This document shows positions 7,927 through 16,531 of a stretch of 64,000 bases of DNA, one piece after another (within the stretch, counting starts at the first letter, position 1; each line of letters opens with the position of its first letter). The stretch comes from Geomonas azotofigens. GTDB lineage: Bacteria > Desulfobacterota > Desulfuromonadia > Geobacterales > Geobacteraceae. A model generated the notes under the pieces. It searched no databases. It saw nothing but the letters and a program-made list of their open reading frames with translations, and was not told where the DNA came from. The stretch lies in the NCBI RefSeq assembly GCF_018919395.1, contig NZ_JAHLME010000002.1, positions 1-64,000 of the forward strand, read 5' to 3'. Position numbers and translations under genes: made by a program.

Positions 7927-9266
7927 AGTGATGATGAGAGACGTAGCGTACGCACAAAGCGAGGCCCAGAGGATGCTGAACCTGCTCCTGACCCCGGAGC
8001 ACGAGGTTCCGGCGGCGGAGCGCGAAAAGATCGAGCAGGAGACCGTGGAGAACTTCGCCAACCACATCAACAAGGGGTGGCTCAAGTACAGAAAATCGAT
8101 GACCGAGGCGGGCGACTACGCCTCCGTCGAGTGGACCGGGCAGGGTTCCGTCCTCACCGACACCCGCGGCCGCGAGTTCATCGACGTTCTCGGCGGCTTC
8201 GGGCTCTACTCCGCCGGGATCAGGCATCCCAAGATCGTCGCCGCCGCCAAGGCGCAGCTCGACCGCAGCCCCCAGTACAGCCAGGAGATGCTCGACCCCC
8301 TGCGCGCGCACCTGGGCAAGGTGCTCGCCCACCTGCTCCCCGGCGACATCCAGTACGGCTTCTTCATCAACTCCGGCACCGAGGCGGTGGACGGCGCCAT
8401 GAAACTCGCCAAACTCTACACCGGCAAGGCCGGTTTCATCTCCACCGAGCGCGCCTTCCACGGCAAGACCCTCGGCCCGCTCACCCTTATGGGGAAGGCG
8501 ACGTACCGCGAGCCGCTTTTGCCGCTTCTGGGCAACGTGCGCCACGTCCCCTACGGCGACGCCGCGGCTGTGGAGAAAGCGATACAGTCGGCGCACCAGG
8601 TCGGCGACGGCATCGCCGCCATGATCGCCGAGCCGATCCAGGGGGAGGCGGGCGCCATCATCCCGCCGGACGACTACTGGCCGAAACTGAGGGAGATCTG
8701 CGACAAGTACGGCGTGCTCCTCATCGCCGATGAAGTCCAGACCGGCCTGGGCCGCACCGGCACCCTCTTCGGGGTGGACCACTGGAACGTGGTGCCCGAC
8801 ATCATCTGCCTGGGCAAGGCCCTGGGCGGCGGCGTCATCCCCTGCTCCGGTTTCTTCGCCAGCAAGAAGGTGTGGGAATGCATGGAACCGAACCCCTTCA
8901 TGCACTCCACCACCACCGGCGGCAACCCGATCGCCTGCGCGGCGGCGCTCGCCTACATCAACGTGATGCTGGAAGAGAATCTGCCGCGCCAGGCTGCCGA
9001 GAAAGGGGAGTACATCCTCTCGAAACTGGAGGGACTGAAGGCGAAGTACCCGCAGGTGCTGAAGGAAGTGCGCGGCAAGGGTCTCCTGATCGGCATGGAC
9101 TTCTCCACCGACGAGATGGGGTGGCAGGTCGCCTCGGGCATGTTCACCCGCCGCGTGCTGACCGCCGGCACTTTCAACAACGCGAAGAGCATCAGGATCG
9201 AGCCCGCACTCACCATCAGCTACGAGTTGATCGACGAGATGCTGGTCAGGCTCGAAGACGTCTTCA
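7927..9266 (+). repeat. Long direct repeat, copy B
   Basis: Second copy of the 1.34-kb repeat at 1-1340. Identity begins at or before 7927 and ends about 20 bp before the stop codon. Substitutions relative to copy A are at 9205 and 9208. The direct orientation, 7.9 kb apart, makes the intervening segment prone to RecA-mediated deletion or amplification. Confidence 0.9.
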
Positions 9267-9289
9267 AGAGCATCGCCAAAGAACAATGA
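7931..9289 (+). CDS. patA: Putrescine-type class III aminotransferase, copy 2
   Basis: A 452-aa PLP transaminase with the same motifs as copy 1 (SGTEAVDGAMKLAK, DEVQTGLGRTG, catalytic K296). The two proteins are identical except for the C-terminal residues: copy 2 ends FKSIAKEQ, copy 1 FRSIESEL. AGGAG at 7918-7922 gives eight-base spacing to the ATG at 7931, which decides the start; a GTG at 7928 and an ATG at 7934 are alternatives. This copy has a sigma-54 promoter (7863), upstream palindromes and a strong terminator (9296-9329), so it forms a single-gene regulated unit. It is followed by an amino-acid permease. Expected to convert putrescine or a related diamine to the amino-aldehyde with glutamate formation. 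Confidence 0.9.
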   Translation: MMRDVAYAQSEAQRMLNLLLTPEHEVPAAEREKIEQETVENFANHINKGWLKYRKSMTEAGDYASVEWTGQGSVLTDTRGREFIDVLGGFGLYSAGIRHPKIVAAAKAQLDRSPQYSQEMLDPLRAHLGKVLAHLLPGDIQYGFFINSGTEAVDGAMKLAKLYTGKAGFISTERAFHGKTLGPLTLMGKATYREPLLPLLGNVRHVPYGDAAAVEKAIQSAHQVGDGIAAMIAEPIQGEAGAIIPPDDYWPKLREICDKYGVLLIADEVQTGLGRTGTLFGVDHWNVVPDIICLGKALGGGVIPCSGFFASKKVWECMEPNPFMHSTTTGGNPIACAAALAYINVMLEENLPRQAAEKGEYILSKLEGLKAKYPQVLKEVRGKGLLIGMDFSTDEMGWQVASGMFTRRVLTAGTFNNAKSIRIEPALTISYELIDEMLVRLEDVFKSIAKEQ

Positions 9290-9295
9290 TCTACT

Positions 9296-9329
9296 GCCGC
9301 GGCAGGGAGCCTTCCCGCCGCGGCTTTTT
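9296..9329 (+). terminator. Rho-independent terminator after patA copy 2
   Basis: A stem of GCCGCGGC plus GGGA pairs with TCCC plus GCCGCGGC (one bulged A), followed by five T. It separates the aminotransferase from the permease. Confidence 0.85.
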
Positions 9330-9380
9330 GTATACAGAGGAAACCATTTTTGTTATTTATTCCAATGAACGGAGAAGCCA

Positions 9381-10892
9381 ATGACAGATCAAGTCAAAGA
9401 AGTGCATCTGTTGGAAACTGGATTTGAATCGTTCGACGACGGCGGCCTGAAGCGCGGGCTCAAGGACCGCCACGTCATGATGATCGCCCTGGGGGGCATC
9501 ATCGGCTCAGCTTTCTTCCTCGGCACCGGTTCCATCGTCAAGGACGTCGGCCCCTCGGCTTTCATCACCTACGCCCTGGGCGGCCTCATCGTCTACCTGG
9601 TCATGATCGCCCTGGGCGAGCTTGCCGTTGCCATTCCCATTTCGGGCTCCTTCGTCACCTACGCCTCCGAATTCATCTCCCCCTCCTGGGCGGCCGGGGT
9701 CGGCTGGAGCTACGTCTTCAACTGGATGGCCTACATACCCGCGGAATGTATCGCGGGCGGCATCATCATGAAGACCTTCGTGCCAGGCACCAGCGAATTC
9801 ATGTGGGCCGTCCTCTTCGGCATCGTCATCACGGTGGTCAATATTTCGCACGTCGAGGCCTTCGGCGAGATCGAGTTCTGGCTTTCCATCGTCAAGGTCA
9901 TGGCCATCGTCGTCTTCTGCATCGTCGCCGTCCTCATCTATTTCAATGTAATCCCCAACCAGCATCCGGCCGGCCTCGGCACGACCTACCTCACCGGCAA
10001 CGGAGGCATCTTCCCCAACGGTGGATTCGTGTTGCTGACCACCATGGTCATGCTCCTGGTCAACTTCCAGGGGGTGGAGATCATCGGACTTACCGCAGGC
10101 GAGGCGAAAGATCCCAGCAAGACCATCCCTACCGCGGTGCGCAGCATCACCATCAGGGTCATCATGTTGTTCATGGTCCCGGTGTTTCTGCTGGTGACCA
10201 TCTTCCCGTGGGCCAATGCCGGCGTGGAGGGGGGCTCCGTCTTCGCCGCGGCACTTGAGCAGTACGGCCTGCACTGGGCCGCCGGCCTCTTCAGCTTCGT
10301 CGTGCTTACCGCCGCGCTTTCCTGCGCCAATTCCGGCCTGTACTCCACGGTCCGGGTTACCTGGGCCATGGCGCGCGAAGGTATGGCGCCGAAATTCCTG
10401 GGTGCCCTGAACAAGCACCAGGTACCTGGCAACGCCGCCCTCTTCGTCATCGCAGGCGTCTGGTTCTTCCTGGCGGGCTCCTACTTCTTCTCCGCCTCCA
10501 AGGTGTTCGTCGCCCTTTTGTCCATCTCCGGCTTCACCGGGACCATCGCCTGGATCTCCATCATCTGGTCGCAGATGAACTTCCGCAAGCGCCTGGTCGC
10601 CAACGGCTACAGCACCAAGGATCTCAAGTACGTGGCACCAGGCTTCCCCTACCTCGCGCACCTGGGCATCTGGAGCATGGTCGGCTGTCTGGTTTTCACC
10701 GCCTTCAACGAGACCCTGCGCATCGGCTTCTACGCCGGGGTTCCCCTGCTGATCCTGCCGATCATCATCCACAAGATGAGGAAGGTGGATCACGAGTTGC
10801 TGGCCAAGCTGCACAGCAAGGTACGTTTTGACGATCTCTTCAAGCCGCGCACCACCTGTGCTGTGGACTACGCAGCCGCCGAAACCGAGTAA
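9381..10892 (+). CDS. Amino acid/amine permease, APC superfamily (AAT type)
   Basis: A 503-aa inner-membrane protein with about 12 transmembrane helices. The first helix carries the conserved MIALGGIIGSAFFLGTGS signature of the amino-acid transporter branch (GabP, AnsP, ProY and relatives). A later conserved stretch is LTAALSCANSGLYSTVR. It is expected to import an amino acid, GABA or a related amine with protons. It lies directly downstream of the putrescine transaminase but after a terminator, so it is separately transcribed. A GTATAC palindrome at 9330-9335 lies 45 bp before the start. The ATG follows GGAGAAGCCA. Specificity cannot be read from sequence. Confidence 0.88.
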   Translation: MTDQVKEVHLLETGFESFDDGGLKRGLKDRHVMMIALGGIIGSAFFLGTGSIVKDVGPSAFITYALGGLIVYLVMIALGELAVAIPISGSFVTYASEFISPSWAAGVGWSYVFNWMAYIPAECIAGGIIMKTFVPGTSEFMWAVLFGIVITVVNISHVEAFGEIEFWLSIVKVMAIVVFCIVAVLIYFNVIPNQHPAGLGTTYLTGNGGIFPNGGFVLLTTMVMLLVNFQGVEIIGLTAGEAKDPSKTIPTAVRSITIRVIMLFMVPVFLLVTIFPWANAGVEGGSVFAAALEQYGLHWAAGLFSFVVLTAALSCANSGLYSTVRVTWAMAREGMAPKFLGALNKHQVPGNAALFVIAGVWFFLAGSYFFSASKVFVALLSISGFTGTIAWISIIWSQMNFRKRLVANGYSTKDLKYVAPGFPYLAHLGIWSMVGCLVFTAFNETLRIGFYAGVPLLILPIIIHKMRKVDHELLAKLHSKVRFDDLFKPRTTCAVDYAAAETE

Positions 10893-10918
10893 CACGTTCG
10901 CAGGAAAGGGCAGAAATT

Positions 10919-10950
10919 AAAAGGGCCTCCCGCACGGGAGCCCCTTTTTT
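10919..10950 (+). terminator. Rho-independent terminator after the permease
   Basis: GGGCCTCCC/GGGAGCCCC arms around GCAC, preceded by A's and followed by six T, 27 bp after the permease stop codon. Confidence 0.85.
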
Positions 10951-11098
10951 CGTTCTTCTCCCGGCTGAAGGCGTGGAGCCTTGGGAACGTACGTCGATAA
11001 ACGCTGCACCTCCCGCTGACCAAGCTTTGCAAAGGTTCGTCGATGAATTCCTGGTGTGCGGAAAGGGGCGCTTACGATGTGGCGCCCGCAAGCGAGAG

Positions 11099-11122
11099 TT
11101 CCCCCTTTGCGAAAGGGAGGAA
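11099..11122. repeat. Intergenic palindrome, CCCCC-TTTGCGAA-AGGG family
   Basis: TTCCCCCTTTGCGAAAGGGAGGAA, a second member of the dispersed C/G palindrome family, in the 709-bp gap between the permease and glutamate dehydrogenase. No gene was found in this gap. Confidence 0.6.
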
Positions 11123-11255
11123 GGGGATGCGGTCATTGTCGGGTCACATCTCTAAATGCCGCTTCGCATCAGGAGATGCAACCGGGCATGAATCGACCAA
11201 AAATAAAACTACAGAACATACGGCCACTTGCAGGACAATACATGGAGACACATCC

Positions 11256-11323
11256 TGCATTCCGCTCAACAAACCGCACGGGGTGCTCCGGAATGCACGA
11301 CCGCATCTCATGCTGAGCACCCC
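11256..11323. promoter_or_regulatory. Two interlocked inverted repeats upstream of the glutamate dehydrogenase promoter
   Basis: TGCATTCCG (11256-11264) pairs with CGGAATGCA (11289-11297), and GGGGTGCTC (11280-11288) pairs with GAGCACCCC (11315-11323). The arms overlap in order, so the two stems are mutually exclusive or form a pseudoknot-like layout. Ending 135 bp before the -24 box at 11458, the position suits activator binding sites. Confidence 0.45.
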
Positions 11324-11457
11324 GCCTTCAACGTGGCTGCCGCATCCCCCGCGCCGCTCCCGGGCGTAAAGGATAACCACTTAAAATTTCGCCATTTTAC
11401 CGCCGGCCGCGGCTTCACGGCTTCACGGCGATCTCTCCCCCGTTTCAATCTCGGCGA

Positions 11458-11473
11458 TGGCACACCTTATGCT
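11458..11473 (+). promoter_or_regulatory. Sigma-54 (-24/-12) promoter for glutamate dehydrogenase
   Basis: TGGCACACCTTATGCT matches the -24 box fully, with GG and GC separated by 10 bp. It lies 129 bp before the start at 11602. Confidence 0.78.
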
Positions 11474-11601
11474 GTTTACAGAAACGGGCGTCCTGGGACC
11501 ACGTCACTCCGGTTCCGTTCCAGGTGTCCTGCAACGCTAGGCATCAAGGTGGCAGAGCTGCCATTTCATCCCGGCCACGGGCCGTACTAGGGGAGTTACC
11601 G

Positions 11602-14577
11602 ATGGATATTGTTGATGACCGCATTTCGGGGAAGGTGCAGCGCGTCATGAAGCAGAACCGCTCTCTCGCCGACCGGAACCTCGCATGGATTCACTCCCGA
11701 ATCCATCCCTATTTCTTCATCACCATGCAGGAGGAGATTGACGCCATCGCCATCCTGGCCGGCGGCCTGCACAACCTGTCCCGCAACCGACGCATGATCC
11801 TGGCAGACCGCGACCGGATGCTTATCCAGGCAGTGCTCAATCGCCCCGGGTCGCTGTACGAGACGCTGCGCACCCTCAAGGAACGCGAAATATCCTACGC
11901 TCATTTCGCCGTCTCCAACGGACCGCTCCCAGACTCGGAGCACCACCTGGAACTGCAACGCTTCGAATTCGACCGCAAGACCCCGCAGGAGGTCGCCGCG
12001 AGCACGGACAAGGCTCCCGTGGCCGTCAAACGCCGCATCGCGGCCGCTCTCAGGCGCGACTACCCGGGTTTCGACCACAAGAGGCTCGACTACCTCCTCA
12101 ACATACTCTGGATCAACAACCAGGACTACGTCCGCATCTCTCCCGCCACGCGCGTGGCGCGTACGCTCGCGCTGTTCCAGCAGACCAGGAACAACGGCGG
12201 GGTCTACCTCGACGCCGAACCCGCCAACACCGGCGAAACCAGGCTCATGTTCGCGGTCGGCAACCCGCCCCAGCGCGACTTCCTGCAGCAGATCATGGAG
12301 GTTTTCAACCGCCTCGAAGTCAGCGTGAAGAGGGCCTACTGCCTCACCATCAGCAACGAGCTCCACCCCTACTTCCTGGGCAATTTCTACGTGACCACCC
12401 GCGACGGTGCGGAGGTGACCCGAGGATCCGAACTTTTCCTGCGGCTGCAGAGCGAGCTCTACAACACCCAGATCCTTTCCACCGCCTCCCCCTCCTACGC
12501 CGAGCTCGTGGTTAAGGGAGTGATGAGCGGCGAGGATGCGCTCCTGGTCAACGCCATGATCGGTTTTTGCCACACCAACCTGGCACACACCCATCCCGAC
12601 AGCTTCGACCTGGAAGGAATCATGCGCGCCTTTCACAACCACCCGGACATCGCCCAGCAGTTGGTGAAGCTGTTCCGTGCCCGCTTCGATCCGGCCGTCG
12701 CGGACCGGGAGACCAACTATGCCGCTGTGCTCGCGGAAACCACGCGGGTCGTGGACAGCTACAACACCGGGCACGCCTTCCTGGACGAGTTCCGGCGCAC
12801 CATCTTCCGTTGCGCCCTGCTCTTCATCCGCTACACGCTGAAGACCAACTTCTACGTGCTGGAGAAGAGCGCCCTCGCCTTTCGCCTCGACCCCGGCTAC
12901 ATGTCCGAACTGGAGCCCAAGTTCTCGGCGGACCTCCCCCCCGAGCGCCCGTTCAGGATCACCTATTTCCATGCCCGCTACGGGCTGGGCTACCACATAG
13001 GCTTCTCCGACATCGCCCGCGGCGGCTGGCGCACGCTGATCACCAACGGCCGCGACGATTACGTGACCTGCGCCAACTCGCTCTTCCGAGAAAACTACGT
13101 GCTCGCCCACACCCAGCACCTTAAGAACAAGGACATCTACGAGGGAGGGTCCAAGATGGTGGTCGTGCTGGACGCGGCCGGAATCCAGGACCGCGACCTG
13201 GTCACCCAGCGCCTGTACAAGCTGCAGTACTCGCTGATCAACGCCTTCCTGGACATCTTCGTGACCGAGAAGGGAAAAGCGAAGGACACGCGCGTGGTTG
13301 ACTACTACGGCGAGGACGAGCCCATCGAACTCGGCCCTGACGAGAACATGCACGACGCCATGGTCGAGCTGGTGGCCGCCCAGTCGGTGCGCCGCGGCTA
13401 TCTCCTGGGCATCGGAATCATGTCCAGCAAGAAGGTGGGCATCAACCACAAGGAATACGGAGTCACCTCTGCGGGAGTGATCCGGTTCGCCGAGATCACT
13501 ATGGCCGAACTGGGGATCGACATGCACCGCGACCCGTTCTCGGTGAAGTTCACCGGCGGCCCCAACGGCGACGTTGCCGGAAACTCCATGCGCCTTCTGC
13601 TGGAACGGTGTCCCAAGGTGGCCATCCGGCTCGTCATCGACGGCACCGGCGCGCTCTACGACCCGGCCGGAGCCGACCGGGACGCACTGGGAAAGATCGT
13701 GCTGCAGGCGGACATCGACGCCTTCGACGCCAGCGCACTGCATCCGGGCGGCTTCATACTCTACCGCAATCGGACCCGCCGCGAAGGGATGAAGGAGCTC
13801 TACTGCAAGGTCGCGCGCGACCAGGAAGGGCTCAAGGAACTCTGGGTCTCCAATGACGAGTTCTACCGGGAGTACAACTCTCTGGTCTTCACCGTCGCGG
13901 CCGACCTTTTCATACCGGCCGGGGGCAGGCCGGAGACGGTCAGGGAGCATGACTGCGACCGCTTCTTCACCGGGGACGGCACCCCGCTCACCCGCGCCAT
14001 CGTTGAGGGAGCCAACTCCTTCATCACGCCGAAGGCACGGGTCGAGCTGCAAAGGCGCGGCATCGTGCTTATGCGCGACGCCTCCGCCAACAAGTGCGGA
14101 GTCATATCCTCCTCCTACGAGATCATCGCCAACCTGCTCCTGTCCGAGAAGGAATTCCTTGAGCAGAAAGAGCCCTACGTGCGGGACGTGATCCGGATCC
14201 TGAACAAGAGAGCGGAGGACGAAGCGAGGCTCATCTTCCGCCGCCACCGCGAGGCAGGAGGCACTCAGCTCTTCACCGAGATCTCCGACGCCATCAGCAC
14301 CGAGATCAACGCTCACTACGCCCAACTGTTCAACTTCTTCCAGAAAAACCCGCAGCTGTGTGACCGGCCGCTGTACCGGAAGGCGATCCTGGCGCACCTG
14401 CCGGGGATGCTCGCCGGCAAGCCCGCCTACCGGATGCGAACCAATGGACTGCCTCCCAAGTACAAGTACGCCATCCTCTCCAGCGAGATCGCCTCCTCCA
14501 TGGTCTACCGCGGTGAAAAGGTGAATGACGGTTACCGGGAACTCCTAGAGGCCCACTTGAAGCGGCTCTCCGCCTGA
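11602..14577 (+). CDS. Large NAD-dependent glutamate dehydrogenase
   Basis: A 991-aa protein of the large NAD-specific glutamate dehydrogenase type (roughly the 115-kDa class, shorter than the 180-kDa class). The N-terminal half has no simple motif. The C-terminal half carries the catalytic and dinucleotide-binding blocks: SDIARGGWRTLITNGRDDY, EGGSKMVVVLD, TGGPNGDVAGNSM, EGANSFITPKAR and SANKCGVISSSYE, which correspond to the conserved GDH blocks of this family. It deaminates glutamate to 2-oxoglutarate, ammonia and NADH, regenerating the acceptor for the neighbouring transaminases. The start at 11602 is chosen from GGGGAGTTACCG before the ATG; a longer frame from 11524 lacks support. It is the first gene of a sigma-54 transcription unit with the aldehyde oxidoreductase and another aminotransferase. 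Confidence 0.87.
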   Translation: MDIVDDRISGKVQRVMKQNRSLADRNLAWIHSRIHPYFFITMQEEIDAIAILAGGLHNLSRNRRMILADRDRMLIQAVLNRPGSLYETLRTLKEREISYAHFAVSNGPLPDSEHHLELQRFEFDRKTPQEVAASTDKAPVAVKRRIAAALRRDYPGFDHKRLDYLLNILWINNQDYVRISPATRVARTLALFQQTRNNGGVYLDAEPANTGETRLMFAVGNPPQRDFLQQIMEVFNRLEVSVKRAYCLTISNELHPYFLGNFYVTTRDGAEVTRGSELFLRLQSELYNTQILSTASPSYAELVVKGVMSGEDALLVNAMIGFCHTNLAHTHPDSFDLEGIMRAFHNHPDIAQQLVKLFRARFDPAVADRETNYAAVLAETTRVVDSYNTGHAFLDEFRRTIFRCALLFIRYTLKTNFYVLEKSALAFRLDPGYMSELEPKFSADLPPERPFRITYFHARYGLGYHIGFSDIARGGWRTLITNGRDDYVTCANSLFRENYVLAHTQHLKNKDIYEGGSKMVVVLDAAGIQDRDLVTQRLYKLQYSLINAFLDIFVTEKGKAKDTRVVDYYGEDEPIELGPDENMHDAMVELVAAQSVRRGYLLGIGIMSSKKVGINHKEYGVTSAGVIRFAEITMAELGIDMHRDPFSVKFTGGPNGDVAGNSMRLLLERCPKVAIRLVIDGTGALYDPAGADRDALGKIVLQADIDAFDASALHPGGFILYRNRTRREGMKELYCKVARDQEGLKELWVSNDEFYREYNSLVFTVAADLFIPAGGRPETVREHDCDRFFTGDGTPLTRAIVEGANSFITPKARVELQRRGIVLMRDASANKCGVISSSYEIIANLLLSEKEFLEQKEPYVRDVIRILNKRAEDEARLIFRRHREAGGTQLFTEISDAISTEINAHYAQLFNFFQKNPQLCDRPLYRKAILAHLPGMLAGKPAYRMRTNGLPPKYKYAILSSEIASSMVYRGEKVNDGYRELLEAHLKRLSA

Positions 14578-14660
14578 GAAGCGGTCAAGTTTTTTTGCTG
14601 AACCGCAGCTTCGGCTCCGGACGCGGGCTGCACACACTACATCGAAGGAGAGAGGCAAAG

Positions 14661-16493
14661 ATGCGCTTTAACACCACGACCCCGGGGAGCGATCCGTCGG
14701 CGGTGCTCTACAACCGCTGCACGGTCTCCCTGGGGAACGGAACCATAACCATGGAAGAGATTCCCTGCCGCAACCTCGAGGAGGTGCTGGGAGGCTTCGG
14801 AAGGTCTTTCCAGCTGCTGGCCAGTCGGCCGGTGCGTCAGGCGTACACACCGGAGAACCCGCTCATCTTGAACACGGGTCTGCTCACCGGCAGCAACGTG
14901 ATGACCGGACTGCGCAGCTACTTTTCCGCCTACAGTCCGCTCAAGCAGTCCGGCAAAGGCCTCCCCGCCGCCATGTGGTCCGCGGCAAGCGGCAAGTTCG
15001 GCAGCAAGCTGAAGTGGACCGGGATCGACGAGGTGGTCTTCGAGGGGCGTGCCGACGCGCCTGTCTACGCCGTGTTCCGCGTGGGGGCGACCGGCCCGGA
15101 AGCGGAGCTCAAGCCCGCAGGACACCTGCTGGGGCTCAGCAGCCACGACAAGATCATGGCCCTGCAAAAGGAGTATCCCGGGGCGCATTTCGCGGCCATC
15201 GGCCCCGCGGGGGAAAAGTACGAACAGGTGCTGATGGGCGCGGTCGCGCTCAGCACGGAAAACCAGCTGAAATCGGGCGAGGACAAGTGCCGCTTCGCCG
15301 GTCGTGGCGGCATGGGGAGCCTGATGGGTTACAAGAACCTGCTCGCCATCGTCGCGCAGAGCGAGGACCGACTCCCGCCGATCTGCGCCGAGATGAGGGA
15401 CGTGAACCGTGACGTGGTGAAGGCAGGCGGTTCCAGCCGGTTCCAGCCCTTGGCACAGGGGGGAGGAGGCGGGACCTGGGCCAACCTCGAGGTGCTGGAC
15501 GTGTTCAAGGCGGTGCCGGAGAACAATTTCCGCTCCATAGCCGGCAAGGACATCGAGGGGCTCTACCGCGACAACGTGGAGAAGTCGCTCCACGTGCGCA
15601 GCGAGGCCTGCTTCCGCTGCGGGGTCCGCTGCCACAACAATCTCTACCGCAAAAACGAAGACGGCAGCCCGGGCGAGTTCATCGCCAAGTTCGACTTCGA
15701 ACCATTGAACCTCTTCGGCACCAACCTGGGAATCCACGAGGGTGAGAAGGTCGCGGAATTGATCAGGCTGTGCGACAACCTGGCCATGGATGCCATCTCC
15801 CTGGGCACCACCATCGCCTACGTCCTCGACTACAACGCGCGCCACCCGGAACAGGCGATCCTCAACGGCGCCACCTTCGGTGACTACGACAAGGTGCGGG
15901 AGTTGGTGCTCGCGACCGGTGCGGGGAGCTGCGACCTCATCGGCCACGGCGTGCAGCGTCTCTCCACGCGTCTTGGCGAAACGGCCTACGCCATGCAGGT
16001 CAAGGGACTGGAACTCCCCGCCTACCTGCCGGAGACCAACCCCGGCTACGCCTTTGCGATCGCCGGCGGGCACATGTCCATGGGAACCCACATGATGTTC
16101 GCCAGGGAGGGAAAGGTCGGCATGGACGACTGGGTCCGTGCCATCACCCAGATGGGGCTGCTCCAGGTCGGCTACGACATGATCGGGCTGTGCAAATTCG
16201 TGGGGCTTGGCATGAGTCACGACTTCGTGGTGCGGGCAGTGAAGGCCGCGACCGGCCTCGAGGTCACCTCGGCTGAGATCGTTGCCGCTGTGCGCCGCGC
16301 CTACCTCAGGGGCCTCGCCCTGGAATTGCGCCAGGGATACCAGGACGACGAGTACACGCTGCCGCAGCAGGTCTTCAGCGACCCGAGCCCGAACATCGCC
16401 CTCCCCTGCTTCGTCACGCAGCAGTTCCTCGACGAGATGAAAATGAGAGTCTGGGATGCATTCAAACCCGAGATGGAAGGGCTCCTCGCCTGA
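14661..16493 (+). CDS. aor: Aldehyde:ferredoxin oxidoreductase (tungsten-type AOR)
   Basis: A 610-aa enzyme of the AOR family, which holds a tungsten (or molybdenum) bis-pyranopterin and one 4Fe-4S cluster and oxidises aldehydes to acids while reducing ferredoxin. The cluster ligands are visible as C-x2-C-x3-C near residues 317-324 (EACFRCGVRCHNN) with the distant fourth cysteine near 511 (IGLCKF). The length is typical. The start is the ATG at 14661 after GGAGAGAGGC. It lies 83 bp after glutamate dehydrogenase and 38 bp before another aminotransferase in the same direction. The likely role is removal of the aldehydes produced by the transaminases, with conservation of low-potential electrons. 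Substrate range and metal are inferred. Confidence 0.88.
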   Translation: MRFNTTTPGSDPSAVLYNRCTVSLGNGTITMEEIPCRNLEEVLGGFGRSFQLLASRPVRQAYTPENPLILNTGLLTGSNVMTGLRSYFSAYSPLKQSGKGLPAAMWSAASGKFGSKLKWTGIDEVVFEGRADAPVYAVFRVGATGPEAELKPAGHLLGLSSHDKIMALQKEYPGAHFAAIGPAGEKYEQVLMGAVALSTENQLKSGEDKCRFAGRGGMGSLMGYKNLLAIVAQSEDRLPPICAEMRDVNRDVVKAGGSSRFQPLAQGGGGGTWANLEVLDVFKAVPENNFRSIAGKDIEGLYRDNVEKSLHVRSEACFRCGVRCHNNLYRKNEDGSPGEFIAKFDFEPLNLFGTNLGIHEGEKVAELIRLCDNLAMDAISLGTTIAYVLDYNARHPEQAILNGATFGDYDKVRELVLATGAGSCDLIGHGVQRLSTRLGETAYAMQVKGLELPAYLPETNPGYAFAIAGGHMSMGTHMMFAREGKVGMDDWVRAITQMGLLQVGYDMIGLCKFVGLGMSHDFVVRAVKAATGLEVTSAEIVAAVRRAYLRGLALELRQGYQDDEYTLPQQVFSDPSPNIALPCFVTQQFLDEMKMRVWDAFKPEMEGLLA

Positions 16494-16531
16494 ACCAGTC
16501 GGGCAACCTATAACTAGCTAATGGAGGAACC

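Noticed and set aside
7636-8733. 365-codon frame overlapping patA copy 2 in another frame
   Set aside because: Arginine/proline-rich shadow product; the same shadow occurs inside patA copy 1.
11596-14397. Very long open frame antisense to the glutamate dehydrogenase gene
   Set aside because: A mirror of GC-rich coding DNA; it has no family features, and the sense strand carries clear GDH motifs.
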